Numbered from the stretch's first letter, positions 55,597 to 64,000 are shown. The stretch: 64,000 nucleotides of DNA from Aeromicrobium endophyticum (GCF_003586285.1 NZ_QUBR01000002.1:806001-870000); one strand, 5' to 3'. The notes: a model not told the origin generated them from the sequence alone. Numbers and translations: made by a program.

Positions 55597-56820
55597 TCAG
55601 ACCTGCCGGTAGCTGCTCAGGAAGTTGCCGAGTCGCTGGATGGCCTCGGCGAGGTCGCGCGCCCACGGCAGCGTGACGATGCGCAGGTGGTCGGGGTCGG
55701 GCCAGTTGAAGCCCGTGCCCTGGGTCAGCAGGATCTTCTCCTGCAGCAGCAGGTCGAGCACGAGCTGCTGGTCGTCCTTGATGGGATAGACCTCGGGGTC
55801 GAGCCGCGGGAACACGTAGAGCGCTCCCTTGGGGTTGACGACGCTGATGCCCGGGATCTTGCCCAGCTCGGCCACGGCGGTGTCGCGCTGCTCGAGCAGG
55901 CGCCCGCCGGGCAGGATCAGCTCCTTGATCGACTGGTAGCCGCCCAGCGCGACCTGGATCGCGTTCTGCGCCGGCACGTTGGGGCACAACCGCATCGACG
56001 CCAGCAGCGTGATGCCCTCGAGGTAGTCGCGGGCCCGCTCCAGCGGCCCCGTCACGACCAGCCAACCGGCCCGGTAGCCGCAGACGCGATAGGCCTTCGA
56101 GAGCCCGTTGAACGTCAACGTCAGCACGTCGGGCGCGACGCTGGCCATCGGCACGTGGACGGCGTCGTCGTACAGGATCTTGTCGTAGATCTCGTCGGCC
56201 ATCAGCACCAGGTCGTGCTTGCGGGCGAGGTCGGCGATGCCGGCCAGCGTCTCGCGCGAGTACACCGCGCCGGTGGGGTTGTTGGGGTTGATCACGACGA
56301 TGACCTTGGTGCGGTCGGTGATCTTGGACTCGAGATCGGCGAGGTCGGGGTTCCACTCGTTGTCCTCGTCGCAGCGATAGTGCACCGGCACCCCGCCCGC
56401 GAGATTGGTGACGGCCGTCCACAGGGGGTAGTCGGGGACGGGGATCAGCACCTCGTCGCCGTTGTCGAGCAGCGCCTGCAGCGCGATCGAGATCAGCTCG
56501 GAGACCCCGTTGCCGATCCAGACGTCGTCGATGTCGATCGTCGGGAAGCCGTCCTGCAGCTGGTAGTGGTGCACAACGGCGCGACGAGCCGACTGGATGC
56601 CGCGGGAGTCGGAGTAGCCGGCCGATCCGGGCAGGGCCGCGATGACGTCCTGCAGGATCTCGGCCGGGGCGTCGAAGCCGAACGGCTGGGGGTTGCCGAT
56701 GTTGAGCTTGAGGATGCGGTGCCCCTCGGCCTCGAGCTGGGCTGCTCGGGCGCTGACGGGTCCGCGGATGTCATAGAGGACGTCCCTGAGCTTCTCGGAC
56801 TGGCGCACGACAGGAGGCAT
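55597..56820 (-). CDS. Aminotransferase class I/II (alanine transaminase-like)
   Basis: 407 residues, fold type I. KLNIGNPQPFGFDAP, GNGVSELISIALQALLDNGDEVLIPVPDYPLW, VVINPNNPTGAVYS, LVLMADEIYDKILYD and the Schiff-base lysine in FNGLSKAYRVCGYRAGW are intact. This series is characteristic of AlaA/AlaT-like alanine aminotransferases; aspartate aminotransferase is the alternative. ATG at 56820 is six bases after AAGAAT (56827-56832, minus strand), a possible leaderless start. It lies downstream of the VanZ-like gene, behind a palindromic repeat. Confidence 0.88.
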   Translation of the reverse strand: MPPVVRQSEKLRDVLYDIRGPVSARAAQLEAEGHRILKLNIGNPQPFGFDAPAEILQDVIAALPGSAGYSDSRGIQSARRAVVHHYQLQDGFPTIDIDDVWIGNGVSELISIALQALLDNGDEVLIPVPDYPLWTAVTNLAGGVPVHYRCDEDNEWNPDLADLESKITDRTKVIVVINPNNPTGAVYSRETLAGIADLARKHDLVLMADEIYDKILYDDAVHVPMASVAPDVLTLTFNGLSKAYRVCGYRAGWLVVTGPLERARDYLEGITLLASMRLCPNVPAQNAIQVALGGYQSIKELILPGGRLLEQRDTAVAELGKIPGISVVNPKGALYVFPRLDPEVYPIKDDQQLVLDLLLQEKILLTQGTGFNWPDPDHLRIVTLPWARDLAEAIQRLGNFLSSYRQV

Positions 56821-56856
56821 GGCGACATTCTTCCACCCACGGACCTGTCCCCTCAC

Positions 56857-56960
56857 GAGTGGTGCACCCCACTCACCGAGTGGCGCGCATCCGCGGGAAA
56901 CGCCGTCTCAGTTCCGCGAATCTGCGCCACTCGCGGGGCGGGCGCCACTCGCGGGGCGGG
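56857..56960. repeat. Palindromic repeat cluster (GAGTGG / GCGCCACTCG)
   Basis: GAGTGG-TGCACC-CCACTC (56857-56874) is followed by a larger imperfect inverted repeat with arms CGAGTGGCGC (56877-56886) and GCGCCACTCG (56924-56933), and inner CGCGG/CCGCG pairing. Then GCGCCACTCGCGGGGCGGG occurs twice in tandem (56924-56942 and 56942-56960), inside the end of the VanZ-like gene, where it encodes Pro-Ala-Ser-Gly-Ala-Arg repeats. The cluster could terminate the vanZ transcript or belong to a dispersed intergenic repeat family. Confidence 0.65.
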
Positions 56961-57474
56961 CCGGGCGGGCGAGGCGGTACACGCGCTTCGCGCTCGCGAC
57001 CAGCCCGTAGCCCGCCATCGCGCCCACCACGTTGAAGATCAGGTCGTTGACGTCGGCGACGTGGCCCCCGTGCCACAGGCGCGCACTGACGTACTGGGTC
57101 GTCTCGATCAGCAGGCTGAACAACGCCCCGAGCGCCGTGGCCCTGGCCAACGAGGGCTTGACCGCGGCGAGTGCGACCAGCACGCCGACCGGGAGGAAGA
57201 CGATGACGTTCTGGACCGCGTCGGCGAGCTCGTAGTCGACGAAGGGCCTCACGCTGATCGACGACGACCACGACGGGGCGCTGCCCGGCATGTCGAGGTA
57301 GATCGGGAAGACCGTGTTGGCGACGACACCCGCACCATAGACGCAGGCGCAGGCCGCGAGCGCGGCGCTCAGCGGCGACAGCGCGCCGCGTCGTCGCAGC
57401 CGCCACACGAGCACGCCGAACACCACGACCGCCGCGGGGACGACGACGGGCAGGGACGGGACCTCACCGAACAA
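56908..57474 (-). CDS. VanZ-like family membrane protein
   Basis: About 188 residues, five helices: VVVPAAVVVFGVLVW, LSAALAACACVYGAGVVANTVF, VQNVIVFLPVGVLVALAAV, ATALGALFSLLIETTQYVS and the last. NVIVFLPVGVL, IETTQ and the DVNDLIFNVVGAMAGYGL end are the VanZ-like hallmarks. Members are widespread; some affect glycopeptide tolerance, and no role is assured here. The start is uncertain: TTG at 57474 with GAGAGG nine bases upstream is my choice, as no ATG/GTG precedes the first helix. The C-terminus contains a tandem PASGARPASGA repeat. Confidence 0.72.
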   Translation of the reverse strand: MFGEVPSLPVVVPAAVVVFGVLVWRLRRRGALSPLSAALAACACVYGAGVVANTVFPIYLDMPGSAPSWSSSISVRPFVDYELADAVQNVIVFLPVGVLVALAAVKPSLARATALGALFSLLIETTQYVSARLWHGGHVADVNDLIFNVVGAMAGYGLVASAKRVYRLARPARPASGARPASGADSRN

Positions 57475-57503
57475 CAGGGCGGACCTCTCGGAGATGCCTC
57501 GCG

Positions 57504-58472
57504 TCAGCGAGGGAGCGGGTTGTCGTCGATGGTGCGGACGATCTCGAGCGCGTGCACGAGGTCGTCCGGGTACGTGGACTCGAACTCGACGTACTCGCCG
57601 GTGCGCGGGTGGATGAAGCCCAGCTTGTGGGCGTGCAGCCACTGGCGGTCGAGGTCGACCCGCTTGGCGAGCGTCGGATCGGCGCCGTACATCAGGTCGC
57701 CGACGCACGGGTGGTGGATCGCGCTCATGTGGACGCGGATCTGGTGCGTCCGGCCCGTCTCGAGCTTGATCGTCAGCAGGCTCGCGAAGCGGTGCGCCTC
57801 GAGCGTGTCGTAGTGCGTGATGCTGTCGCGGCCGCCGTCCTTGACCGTGAACTTGAAGTCGTGCTTGGGGTGGCGCGCGATCGGCGCGTCGATCGTGCCG
57901 GTGTGCGGATCGGGGTGGCCCTGCACCAGCGCGTGGTACGTCTTGTCGACGGTGCGGTCGCGGAAGGCCTGCTTGAGCACGGTGTAGGCGTGCTCGGACT
58001 TGGCGACCGCCATCAGACCGCTGGTGCCGACGTCGAGGCGGTGCACGATGCCCTGACGCTCGGGGGCTCCCGATGTCGAGATGCGGATGCCGACGCCGGC
58101 CAGGTGGTCGAGCACCGTCGGTCCGCTCCAGCCGACCGACGGATGTGCTGCCACGCCCACGGGCTTGTCGACCACGACGATGTCGTCGTCCTGGAACACG
58201 AGCCGCATGCCCTCGACCTCGGTGGCCACGACGACGGCGCGCCGTGGCGCCGGGATCGACGCCTCGAGCACCGAGCCGTACGACACGCGGTCGGACTTGG
58301 CCGGCGTCTGGCCGTCGAGCGTCACGTGCCCCTCGGCGACCAGCTCGCTGGCACGGGTGCGTGACAGACCGAGCAGCCGCGCCAGTGCGCTGTCGACCCG
58401 CTCGCCCTCCAGCCCCTCGGGGATCTGGATGACCTTGTGGTCGAGGGCGACCTCGGTGCCGTCGGTCGTCAT
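57504..58472 (-). CDS. rluD: 23S rRNA pseudouridine synthase, RluD type
   Basis: 322 residues. An S4 RNA-binding domain (about 20-80: [21 protein letters not shown]) precedes the pseudouridine synthase domain with the catalytic Asp in [16 protein letters not shown] and later [15 protein letters not shown]. It modifies helix 69 of 23S rRNA in relatives. The ATG overlaps the lspA stop (ATGA). Order traR/dksA-lspA-rluD is conserved in actinobacteria. Confidence 0.93.
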   Translation of the reverse strand: MTTDGTEVALDHKVIQIPEGLEGERVDSALARLLGLSRTRASELVAEGHVTLDGQTPAKSDRVSYGSVLEASIPAPRRAVVVATEVEGMRLVFQDDDIVVVDKPVGVAAHPSVGWSGPTVLDHLAGVGIRISTSGAPERQGIVHRLDVGTSGLMAVAKSEHAYTVLKQAFRDRTVDKTYHALVQGHPDPHTGTIDAPIARHPKHDFKFTVKDGGRDSITHYDTLEAHRFASLLTIKLETGRTHQIRVHMSAIHHPCVGDLMYGADPTLAKRVDLDRQWLHAHKLGFIHPRTGEYVEFESTYPDDLVHALEIVRTIDDNPLPR

Positions 58473-59008
58473 GACTTCTCCTCGCGTGTGCCGTCGATCC
58501 GCACGCCGCGCCACGCACGCCAGACGATGATGATGGCCGCGAACGTCAGCGCGATGTCGGCGACGTTGCCGACGAAGACCCCGTAGTCGATGAAGTCGAC
58601 GACGTGGCCCTTGAGCGGCGACGGCTCGCGGAAGATGCGGTCGGACAGGTTGCCGAGAGCACCGGCCAGCAGCAGCCCGAGCCCGACGGCCCATCCGCGG
58701 TCGCGCAGTCGCGGCGCCACGCGGACGACACCGACGCACACCGCGATGGCGATGATGCTGAGCACCAGCGTGAAGCCGGCACCGGTGCTGAGCGCAGCAC
58801 CCGGGTTGCGCAGGAAGCTCAGCGACAGGACGCCGGGGATGATCTCGATCGACTCACGACCCTGCAGCTTCTCGACGGCCACGACCTTGGTGACCTGGTC
58901 GAGGACGAAGGCGACCACTGCGACGACGGCGAACAGCCGTACGTACGTCCTCGTGGTCGCGCCGTGGTCGTCGCCAGGGCTCAGCGACGCTCCTCGCGCT
59001 GCTTGCAT
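58469..59008 (-). CDS. lspA: Lipoprotein signal peptidase
   Basis: 179 residues, four helices. The catalytic aspartates are in [11 protein letters not shown] and [21 protein letters not shown] is also conserved. It cleaves the signal peptide after Lgt has lipidated prolipoproteins. ATG at 59008 lies inside the end of the traR/dksA gene (28-base overlap); a longer frame would run further into that gene. A polar 26-residue stretch precedes the first helix. Coupled to rluD by ATGA. Confidence 0.94.
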   Translation of the reverse strand: MQAARGASLSPGDDHGATTRTYVRLFAVVAVVAFVLDQVTKVVAVEKLQGRESIEIIPGVLSLSFLRNPGAALSTGAGFTLVLSIIAIAVCVGVVRVAPRLRDRGWAVGLGLLLAGALGNLSDRIFREPSPLKGHVVDFIDYGVFVGNVADIALTFAAIIIVWRAWRGVRIDGTREEKS

Positions 59009-59382
59009 GTCATGCACAGTGTCGCACGCGGGAACGCCATCAGACGATTCTTGCCGATCGCCTCGCCGCACACCTCGCACTGGCCGTAGGTGCCCTTCTC
59101 GAGCCGGTCGAGCGCCTTCTCGGTCTGCAGCAGCAGCTCGCTCTGGTTGGCGCGCAGCGACATCTCGGCATCGCGCTCGAGGCCCTTGGAGCCGACGTCG
59201 GCCTGGTCGTTGCCGGCGCCGTCGACCCCGTCGCGGAGCAGGTCCTGCAGCTCACGGGCGGACGCGTCGAGCTCGACGCGCAGGCGAGCCAGGTCGCCCT
59301 CCAGCTCGCTGCGGACCTCCTTGGTCTCGGCGGCTGTCCAGGGGGTCTCGTCCGCTCGAACGGCGAGCTTGGTGTTTGGCAT
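58981..59382 (-). CDS. TraR/DksA-type zinc-finger protein
   Basis: 133 residues. A coiled coil (about 20-95: EVRSELEGDLARLRVELDASAREL) with a DxxDxA-like acidic tip (GNDQADVGS) is followed by a C4 zinc finger: GQCEVCGEAIGKNRLMAF and ATLCMTCKQ. This is the DksA/TraR layout; actinobacterial homologues may bind RNA polymerase through the secondary channel. ATG at 59382 lies six bases after TACTCT (59389-59394, minus strand), so it is probably leaderless. First gene of dksA-lspA-rluD, possibly with vanZ. Confidence 0.88.
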   Translation of the reverse strand: MPNTKLAVRADETPWTAAETKEVRSELEGDLARLRVELDASARELQDLLRDGVDGAGNDQADVGSKGLERDAEMSLRANQSELLLQTEKALDRLEKGTYGQCEVCGEAIGKNRLMAFPRATLCMTCKQREERR

Positions 59383-59451
59383 GGGTGGAGAGTAGACCCC
59401 AGATCGGTGCCAGACAACTTGGTGCGCCGCCGCGTCGGCGACGCCCACCCG

Positions 59452-59457
59452 TAGAAT
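59452..59457 (+). promoter_or_regulatory. -10 box of the leaderless ileS promoter
   Basis: TAGAAT stands seven bases before the GTG of ileS. With the dksA start only 82 bases away there is no room for a T-box leader. Confidence 0.5.
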
Positions 59458-59464
59458 TGAGCGT

Positions 59465-62400
59465 GTGACTTCGCACGCGTCTGACCTCCCCTCGTACCGC
59501 CCCGTTCCGGCCCATGTGGATCTCCCGGTCCTGGAGCGCGAGATCCTCGATCTGTGGGCCGATCAGGGCACCTTCGCGGCGAGCCTCGACACCCCCGCCG
59601 ACGCCCCCCGCTGGACGTTCTACGAGGGTCCGCCGACGGCCAACGGCACGCCCGGCACGCACCACGTCGAGGCCCGCGTGTTCAAGGACGTCTTCCCGCG
59701 GTTCAAGACCATGCAGGGCTACCACGTCGACCGCAAGGCCGGCTGGGACTGCCACGGCCTGCCGGTCGAGATCGCGGTCGAGAAGGAGCTGGGCTTCAAC
59801 GGCAAGCCCGACATCGAGGCCTACGGCATCGCCGAGTTCAACGCCAAGTGCCGCGAGGCCGTCGTCCGCAACGTCGATCTCTTCGAGGAGATGACCGACC
59901 GGATGGGCTACTGGGTCGACATGAGCGACCCCTACCGCACGATGGAGCCCTCGTACGTCGAGAGCGTCTGGTGGGCGCTGTCGACGATCTTCAAGAAGGG
60001 CCTGCTCGCCGAGGACTACCGAGTCGCCCCCTACTGCCCGCGGTGCGGCACGACGCTGTCCGACCACGAGCTGGCGCAGGGCTACGAGACCATCACCGAC
60101 CCGTCGGTCTACGTCCGGTTCCCGCTCACGTCCGGGCCGTGGGCCGGCCGGGCCTCGATGCTCGTGTGGACCACGACGCCATGGACCCTCGTGTCGAACA
60201 CCGCGGTCGCGGTCAACCCCGACGTCACCTACGTGCTGGCCACCGACGGCACCGAGACCCTGGTCGTCGCCGAGCCCCTGCTGGCCAATGCCCTCGGCGA
60301 GGGCTGGACCGCGACGGGCGAGACCGTGTCGGGCCGTGACATGGAGCGGTGGACGTACCAGCGTCCGTTCGAGCTCATCCCCTTCCCGGCGGAGGCGCAC
60401 TTCGTGGTGCTGGGCGACTACGTCACGACCGACGACGGCACGGGCCTGGTGCACCAGTCCCCCGCCTTCGGCGCCGACGACATGGCCGTCTGCAAGGCGT
60501 ACGACCTGCCGGTCGTCAACCCCATCCGACCCGACGGCCACTTCGAGGACGACGTGCCGCTCGTCGGCGGGCAGTTCTTCAAGGCCGCCGACCGGGCGCT
60601 GGCCGACGACCTCGCCTCGCGCGGCCTGATGTTCCGCGAGCTGGCCTACGAGCACGCGTACCCGCACTGCTGGCGGTGCCACACGCCGCTGATGTACTAC
60701 GCGCTGCCCGCCTGGTACATCCGCACGACCGCGGTCAAGGACCGCCTGCTCGCCGAGAACGAGGGCACCAACTGGTTCCCCGAGACCATCAAGAACGGCC
60801 GCTACGGCGACTGGCTGACCAACAACATCGACTGGTCGCTGTCGCGCAGCCGCTACTGGGGCACTCCCCTGCCGATCTGGCGCAACGACGTCGACCCGTC
60901 GAAGCTGGTGTGCATCGAGTCGCTGGCCGAGCTCTCGAGCCTGACGGGCCGCGACCTGTCGGACCTCGACCCGCACCGTCCGTACATCGACGAGGTCACG
61001 TTCGAGGTCGACGGCGAGCCGGGCACCTACCGGCGTGTCCCCGACGTGATCGACGCGTGGTTCGACTCCGGCTCCATGCCGTTCGCGCAGTGGGGCTACC
61101 CGCACGCGCCCGGCTCGACGGAGAAGTTCGAGCAGGCCTACCCCGCGCAGTACATCGCCGAGGCGATCGACCAGACCCGCGGCTGGTTCTACTCGCTGAT
61201 GGCCGTCGGCACGCTGGTGTTCGACCAGAGCTCGTACGAGAACGTCGTCTGCCTGGGCCACATCCTGGCCGAGGACGGCAAGAAGATGAGCAAGCACCTC
61301 GGCAACATCCTGCTGCCGATGCCGCTCATGGACGAGCACGGCGCCGACGCCCTGCGCTGGTTCATGGCGTGCTCGGGCTCGCCGTGGGCGCCGCGCCGCA
61401 TCGGCAACACCGCGCTGTCCGAGATCGTCCGCAAGGTGCTGCTGACGTACTGGAACACCACGGCGTTCCACGTGCTCTACGCCCGTACCGACGGCTGGAC
61501 GCCGACGTCCGGCGACGTCCCGCCGGTCGCCGAGCGCGAGGTGCTCGACCAGTGGCTGCTGTCGGAGCTGCACACGCTGACCCGCGACGTCACCGCCGCG
61601 CTCGAGCAGTTCGACACCCAGACAGCCGGCGCGCGCCTCGCGGGCTTCGTCGACGACATGTCCAACTGGTACGTGCGACGCTCGCGCCGCCGCTTCTGGC
61701 GCGGTGACGCAGCGGCGTTCGCGACCCTGCACGAGACGCTCGACGTCCTCACCAGGCTCATGGCGCCCCTGACCCCGTTCATCGCCGAGAAGGTCTGGCA
61801 GGACGTCATCGTGCCGGTCACGCCCGACGCGCCGGCATCGGTGCACCTCGCCTCGTGGCCCACGGCCGACGAGTCGCTGATCGTCGACGGTCTCGGAGCC
61901 CGCGTCGACCTGGCCCGCCGCGTCACCGAGCTCGGCCGCGCGGCGCGTGCCGAGGCCAAGGTGCGCACCCGTCAGCCCCTGCGCCGCGCCCTCGTGGCAT
62001 CCGGCGCGTGGCAGCAGCTCGGTGCCGACCTGCGCGCCCAGGTGTGCGAAGAGCTCAACGTCGGCGCTCTCGAGTCCCTGGCCGAGGCCGGCGGCGAGCT
62101 GGTCGACCACTCGGCCAAGGGCAACTTCCGCAACCTCGGCAAGCGGTTCGGCAAGCAGACCCCGCAGGTCGCCGCCGCGATCGCCCAGGCCGACGCCGCC
62201 GCGCTCGCCGCCGGGCTGAGCGCCGACGGCACCGCGACCGTCGAGCTCGACGGCGCGACGATCGAGCTCACGGCCGACGACGTCCTCATCTCCGAGCGTC
62301 CGCGCGAGGGCTGGTCGGTCGTCAACGACCAGGGCGAGACCGTCGCCCTCGACCTCGAGCTCGACGACGAGCTGCGGCTGGCGGGGTCGGCGCGCGAGGC

Positions 62401-62620
62401 CATCCGCGTCATCCAGGAGGCCCGCAAGTCGTCGGGTCTCGAGATCAGCGATCGCATCGGCGTCACGTGGACGGCCGACGGTGCGATGGCCGACGCCCTG
62501 CGCGCCCACGAGGCTCTCATCGCCGACGAGGTGCTGGCCACGTCGTTCGCCGAGACGTCCGACGCCTCGGCGTTCCGCGACGACGAGCTGGGCTTCGCCT
62601 TCACGATCACCAAGGCCTAG
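59465..62620 (+). CDS. ileS: Isoleucyl-tRNA synthetase, eukaryote-like type
   Basis: 1051 residues, class I synthetase. The HIGH-type region is TANGTPGTHHVEARVFKDVF (HIGH core near residue 64), and KMSKH is at about 606-610 in GKKMSKHLGNILLP. The editing domain lies between (about 195-400), then the anticodon-binding helical region. Length and the form of the two motifs place it with the type 2, eukaryote-like enzymes found in mycobacteria, which are known for natural resistance to mupirocin. GTG at 59465 fits a leaderless start. It is divergent from dksA and convergent with wag31. Confidence 0.95.
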   Translation: MTSHASDLPSYRPVPAHVDLPVLEREILDLWADQGTFAASLDTPADAPRWTFYEGPPTANGTPGTHHVEARVFKDVFPRFKTMQGYHVDRKAGWDCHGLPVEIAVEKELGFNGKPDIEAYGIAEFNAKCREAVVRNVDLFEEMTDRMGYWVDMSDPYRTMEPSYVESVWWALSTIFKKGLLAEDYRVAPYCPRCGTTLSDHELAQGYETITDPSVYVRFPLTSGPWAGRASMLVWTTTPWTLVSNTAVAVNPDVTYVLATDGTETLVVAEPLLANALGEGWTATGETVSGRDMERWTYQRPFELIPFPAEAHFVVLGDYVTTDDGTGLVHQSPAFGADDMAVCKAYDLPVVNPIRPDGHFEDDVPLVGGQFFKAADRALADDLASRGLMFRELAYEHAYPHCWRCHTPLMYYALPAWYIRTTAVKDRLLAENEGTNWFPETIKNGRYGDWLTNNIDWSLSRSRYWGTPLPIWRNDVDPSKLVCIESLAELSSLTGRDLSDLDPHRPYIDEVTFEVDGEPGTYRRVPDVIDAWFDSGSMPFAQWGYPHAPGSTEKFEQAYPAQYIAEAIDQTRGWFYSLMAVGTLVFDQSSYENVVCLGHILAEDGKKMSKHLGNILLPMPLMDEHGADALRWFMACSGSPWAPRRIGNTALSEIVRKVLLTYWNTTAFHVLYARTDGWTPTSGDVPPVAEREVLDQWLLSELHTLTRDVTAALEQFDTQTAGARLAGFVDDMSNWYVRRSRRRFWRGDAAAFATLHETLDVLTRLMAPLTPFIAEKVWQDVIVPVTPDAPASVHLASWPTADESLIVDGLGARVDLARRVTELGRAARAEAKVRTRQPLRRALVASGAWQQLGADLRAQVCEELNVGALESLAEAGGELVDHSAKGNFRNLGKRFGKQTPQVAAAIAQADAAALAAGLSADGTATVELDGATIELTADDVLISERPREGWSVVNDQGETVALDLELDDELRLAGSAREAIRVIQEARKSSGLEISDRIGVTWTADGAMADALRAHEALIADEVLATSFAETSDASAFRDDELGFAFTITKA

Positions 62621-62700
62621 GGCGCCGGGCTTCGCCCGACCAGCGACTCCGTCGCTGCCACGCTCCGCGTGGGCGCCTGCCTCGCTGCGCTCGGCCCGTG
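62621..62700. repeat. Run of small hairpins downstream of ileS
   Basis: Several short stems follow one another: GGGC-TTC-GCCC, GCGAC-TCC-GTCGC and CACGC-TCC-GCGTG. They lie in the 169-bp convergent gap ahead of the main terminator. They may protect the 3' end of the ileS mRNA or assist termination; no coding sequence is seen here. Confidence 0.5.
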
Positions 62701-62741
62701 CCCGGTTCAAGGGGCCGAGCAACGCGCTCGCCACCACGCAG

Positions 62742-62771
62742 AACGGCCCGCCTCCGAGGAGGCGGGCCGTT
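62742..62771. terminator. Bidirectional terminator between ileS and wag31
   Basis: A perfect 13-bp stem (AACGGCCCGCCTC and its complement) closes a CGAG loop. It lies 18 bases after the wag31 stop and 121 bases after ileS. Confidence 0.8.
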
Positions 62772-62789
62772 CGGGTGGAGCAGGTGCGA

Positions 62790-63593
62790 CTAGAGGTTCT
62801 CGTCGTCGCCGAGCAGCGAGCGGAGACGGCGCGGAGCCGCATCGGCGGGAGCCTGGACGGGCGTGGAGGCCGTCGTGCTCTCGTTGGCCGCGAGCTGGTC
62901 GAGCTGGCTCTGGAAGTAGTTCTTGAGCCGGGCGCGGTACTCACGCTCGTACGCCCGCAGGTGCTCGACCTCGCGCTGGATCTCGTAGCGATCGCGCTCG
63001 ATCGTGGCGACAGCCGCCGTACGACGCTCGTTGGTCTCCTCGTCGAGCTTCTGCGCGCGGATGCGAGCATCGGTCTCGAGCCGGTCGGCCTTGCCACGCG
63101 CCTCGTTGGTGATGCGCTCGGCCTTGGCCCGCGCCTCGCCGACCATGCGGTCGGCCTCTTCCTTGGCCGCGTCCATCAGCTGATCGGCGTTGGTCGAGGC
63201 GATCTCGAGCAGACGAGCCGCCGCGGACGAGGCATCGCCCATCGACGGACGCGCCGCAGCCACGGGGGCCGGTGCCGCGGCGACCGGCGCGGGGGCCGGC
63301 TCGGGCTCGGGTGCCGGGGTGGGCTCGACAGCCTTGACCGGCTCCTGCACGGCAGGCGCCGGAGGGGTCGCGGCGGCGGGAGTCGGCGACGAGAGAGCCG
63401 GGATCAGTCCGGTCGGCTCGCCGGTCGATGCGGCAGCTACCTTGGCGCGAAGTTCTTCGTTCTCGACCGTCAGACGTTCGAGCTCAGCCTCGACCTCGTC
63501 GAGGAACTGGTCAACTTCGCCCATGTCATAGCCTTCGCGAAGACGGACTGGCGTAAAACGCTTGTTACGCACGTCCTCTGGCGTCAGTGGCAT
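62790..63593 (-). CDS. wag31: DivIVA/Wag31 polar growth protein
   Basis: 267 residues. The N-terminal DivIVA domain begins PLTPEDVRNKRFTPVRLREGY and continues MGEVDQFLDEVEAELERL, which binds curved membrane. A Pro/Ala/Glu-rich linker (about 65-125) leads to a long coiled coil (about 130-240: AARLLEIASTNADQLMDAA, ERITNEARGKADRLETDAR) and a polar tail. It recruits cell-wall synthesis to poles and septa in actinobacteria. ATG at 63593 follows GAGGTG and starts at the conserved MPLTPEDV; an upstream start at 63641 adds 16 residues without support. Confidence 0.95.
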   Translation of the reverse strand: MPLTPEDVRNKRFTPVRLREGYDMGEVDQFLDEVEAELERLTVENEELRAKVAAASTGEPTGLIPALSSPTPAAATPPAPAVQEPVKAVEPTPAPEPEPAPAPVAAAPAPVAAARPSMGDASSAAARLLEIASTNADQLMDAAKEEADRMVGEARAKAERITNEARGKADRLETDARIRAQKLDEETNERRTAAVATIERDRYEIQREVEHLRAYEREYRARLKNYFQSQLDQLAANESTTASTPVQAPADAAPRRLRSLLGDDENL

Positions 63594-63718
63594 GAGTACA
63601 CCTCGGGTTTCGGGGTAGTCCTGGGGACCTGGAGTCTCCACCGTACTCGGTGGGTCATCACTTCTGCCACAGGCGTACCGACATCAGACGGCCGGCTCGG
63701 TCGAGTCGGCCGGGTTGG

Positions 63719-64000
63719 TCAGAAGAACGCGACCTCGACGATGCGCTGCAGGATGAAGATGCCGATGATCAGGATCATCGGCGACAGGTCGAGCATCACG
63801 GCACCGAGCCGCAGGGGCGGGATGACGTTGCGCACGGCCCGCAGCGGCGGGTCGGTGATCGAGTACAGGCCCTCGCACAGCACCGCGACCAGACCGCGCG
63901 GCCGCCAGTTGCGCGCCAGCATCTGGACCCAGTCGAGGACGAAGCGCGCAATCAGCAGCAGGAGGGCGATCCACAGGACGAACAGCAGGACGTTACCGAC
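63719..64000 (-). CDS. YggT-family membrane protein (5' end beyond the window)
   Basis: The open frame continues to the window edge without a start; at least 93 residues are visible. VLLFVLWIALLLLIARFVLDWVQ forms the first helix, and the motif YSITDPPLRAVRNVIPPLRLGAVMLDLSPMI followed by ILIIGIFILQRIV is the YggT signature with the D-x-S-P element. YggT proteins sit with sepF, ftsZ and divIVA and are linked to division or osmotic protection. The position just upstream of wag31 is conserved. Confidence 0.88.
   Translation of the reverse strand, partial: VGNVLLFVLWIALLLLIARFVLDWVQMLARNWRPRGLVAVLCEGLYSITDPPLRAVRNVIPPLRLGAVMLDLSPMILIIGIFILQRIVEVAFF

Noticed and set aside
59383..59464. T-box riboswitch upstream of ileS
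   Set aside because: Only 82 bases are available, no specifier loop or antiterminator T-box sequence is seen, and a -10 box sits seven bases before the start.
59252..63097. A 1281-codon open frame on the minus strand opposite ileS
   Set aside because: Spans an obvious terminator and parts of three real genes in other frames; no recognisable domain.
63594..63641. Longer Wag31 start
   Set aside because: The extra 16 residues lack support, and the conserved MPLTPEDV start has GAGGTG upstream.

Overview
The window is chromosomal DNA from a high-GC Gram-positive bacterium. PolA with a degenerate proofreading domain, a PdtaR-type ANTAR regulator, Wag31/DivIVA, the bifunctional-type HisA, the HGxxPAAW and Trp-associated membrane proteins, a eukaryote-like IleRS and very frequent leaderless starts all point to Actinobacteria. 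The order polA - pdtaR - pyk - gltBD - lgt - trpABC - hisI/F/A/H/B/C/D - dnaE - rluD - lspA - ileS - wag31 matches the conserved core of mycobacteria, Streptomyces and Nocardioidaceae. My best guess is a Nocardioidaceae member such as Aeromicrobium; that is inference, not proof.

Layout. 0-5.5 kb: a flippase-like membrane protein, polA, a GNAT acetyltransferase and a DUF554 membrane protein. 5.6-11.3 kb: a branched-chain amino-acid type ABC importer (livHMGF on +, binding protein livJ facing it on -, two strong hairpin terminators between). LivH carries an unusual secreted N-terminal domain. 11.4-20 kb: pdtaR, tRNA-Leu(CAA), pyruvate kinase and glutamate synthase gltBD, with a large nested inverted repeat between gltD and pyk. 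20-23 kb: two tandem universal stress proteins with an almost identical 3' segment, a VIT1-like transporter and threonine aldolase. 23.1-32.4 kb: lgt-trpA-trpB-trpC and small membrane proteins, then a three-gene surface-polysaccharide cassette, then the Trp-associated membrane protein and hisI; the trpE usually found between the last two is absent. 32.3-43.3 kb: a heterodimeric ABC exporter lodged between hisI and hisF, then hisF, hisA and hisHBCD, interleaved with a GNAT, a DUF1707 protein and a secreted protein. 43.3-48 kb: ybaK, a membrane protein and dnaE. 48-55.5 kb is the least ordinary part: a giant two-propeller lipoprotein coupled to an HExxH lipoprotein, a DUF1801 protein, a WXG-like helical protein and a DrrAB-type exporter. 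55.6-64 kb: aminotransferase, VanZ-like protein, rluD-lspA-traR/dksA, ileS, wag31 and a partial yggT.

How it works together. Most genes are packed into operons with ATGA/GTGA overlaps (translational coupling). Many first genes instead start with a GTG or ATG placed 6-8 nt after a TAnnnT box, which is the signature of leaderless transcripts. The most interesting non-coding signals are four CGGTG-N7-CACCG palindromes with near-helical spacing just upstream of the hisF promoter, and the 110-bp nested inverted repeat upstream of pyk.

Limits: all functions come from reading the sequence. No similarity search, structure prediction or folding calculation was run. Residue positions of internal motifs are approximate unless a single residue is given.
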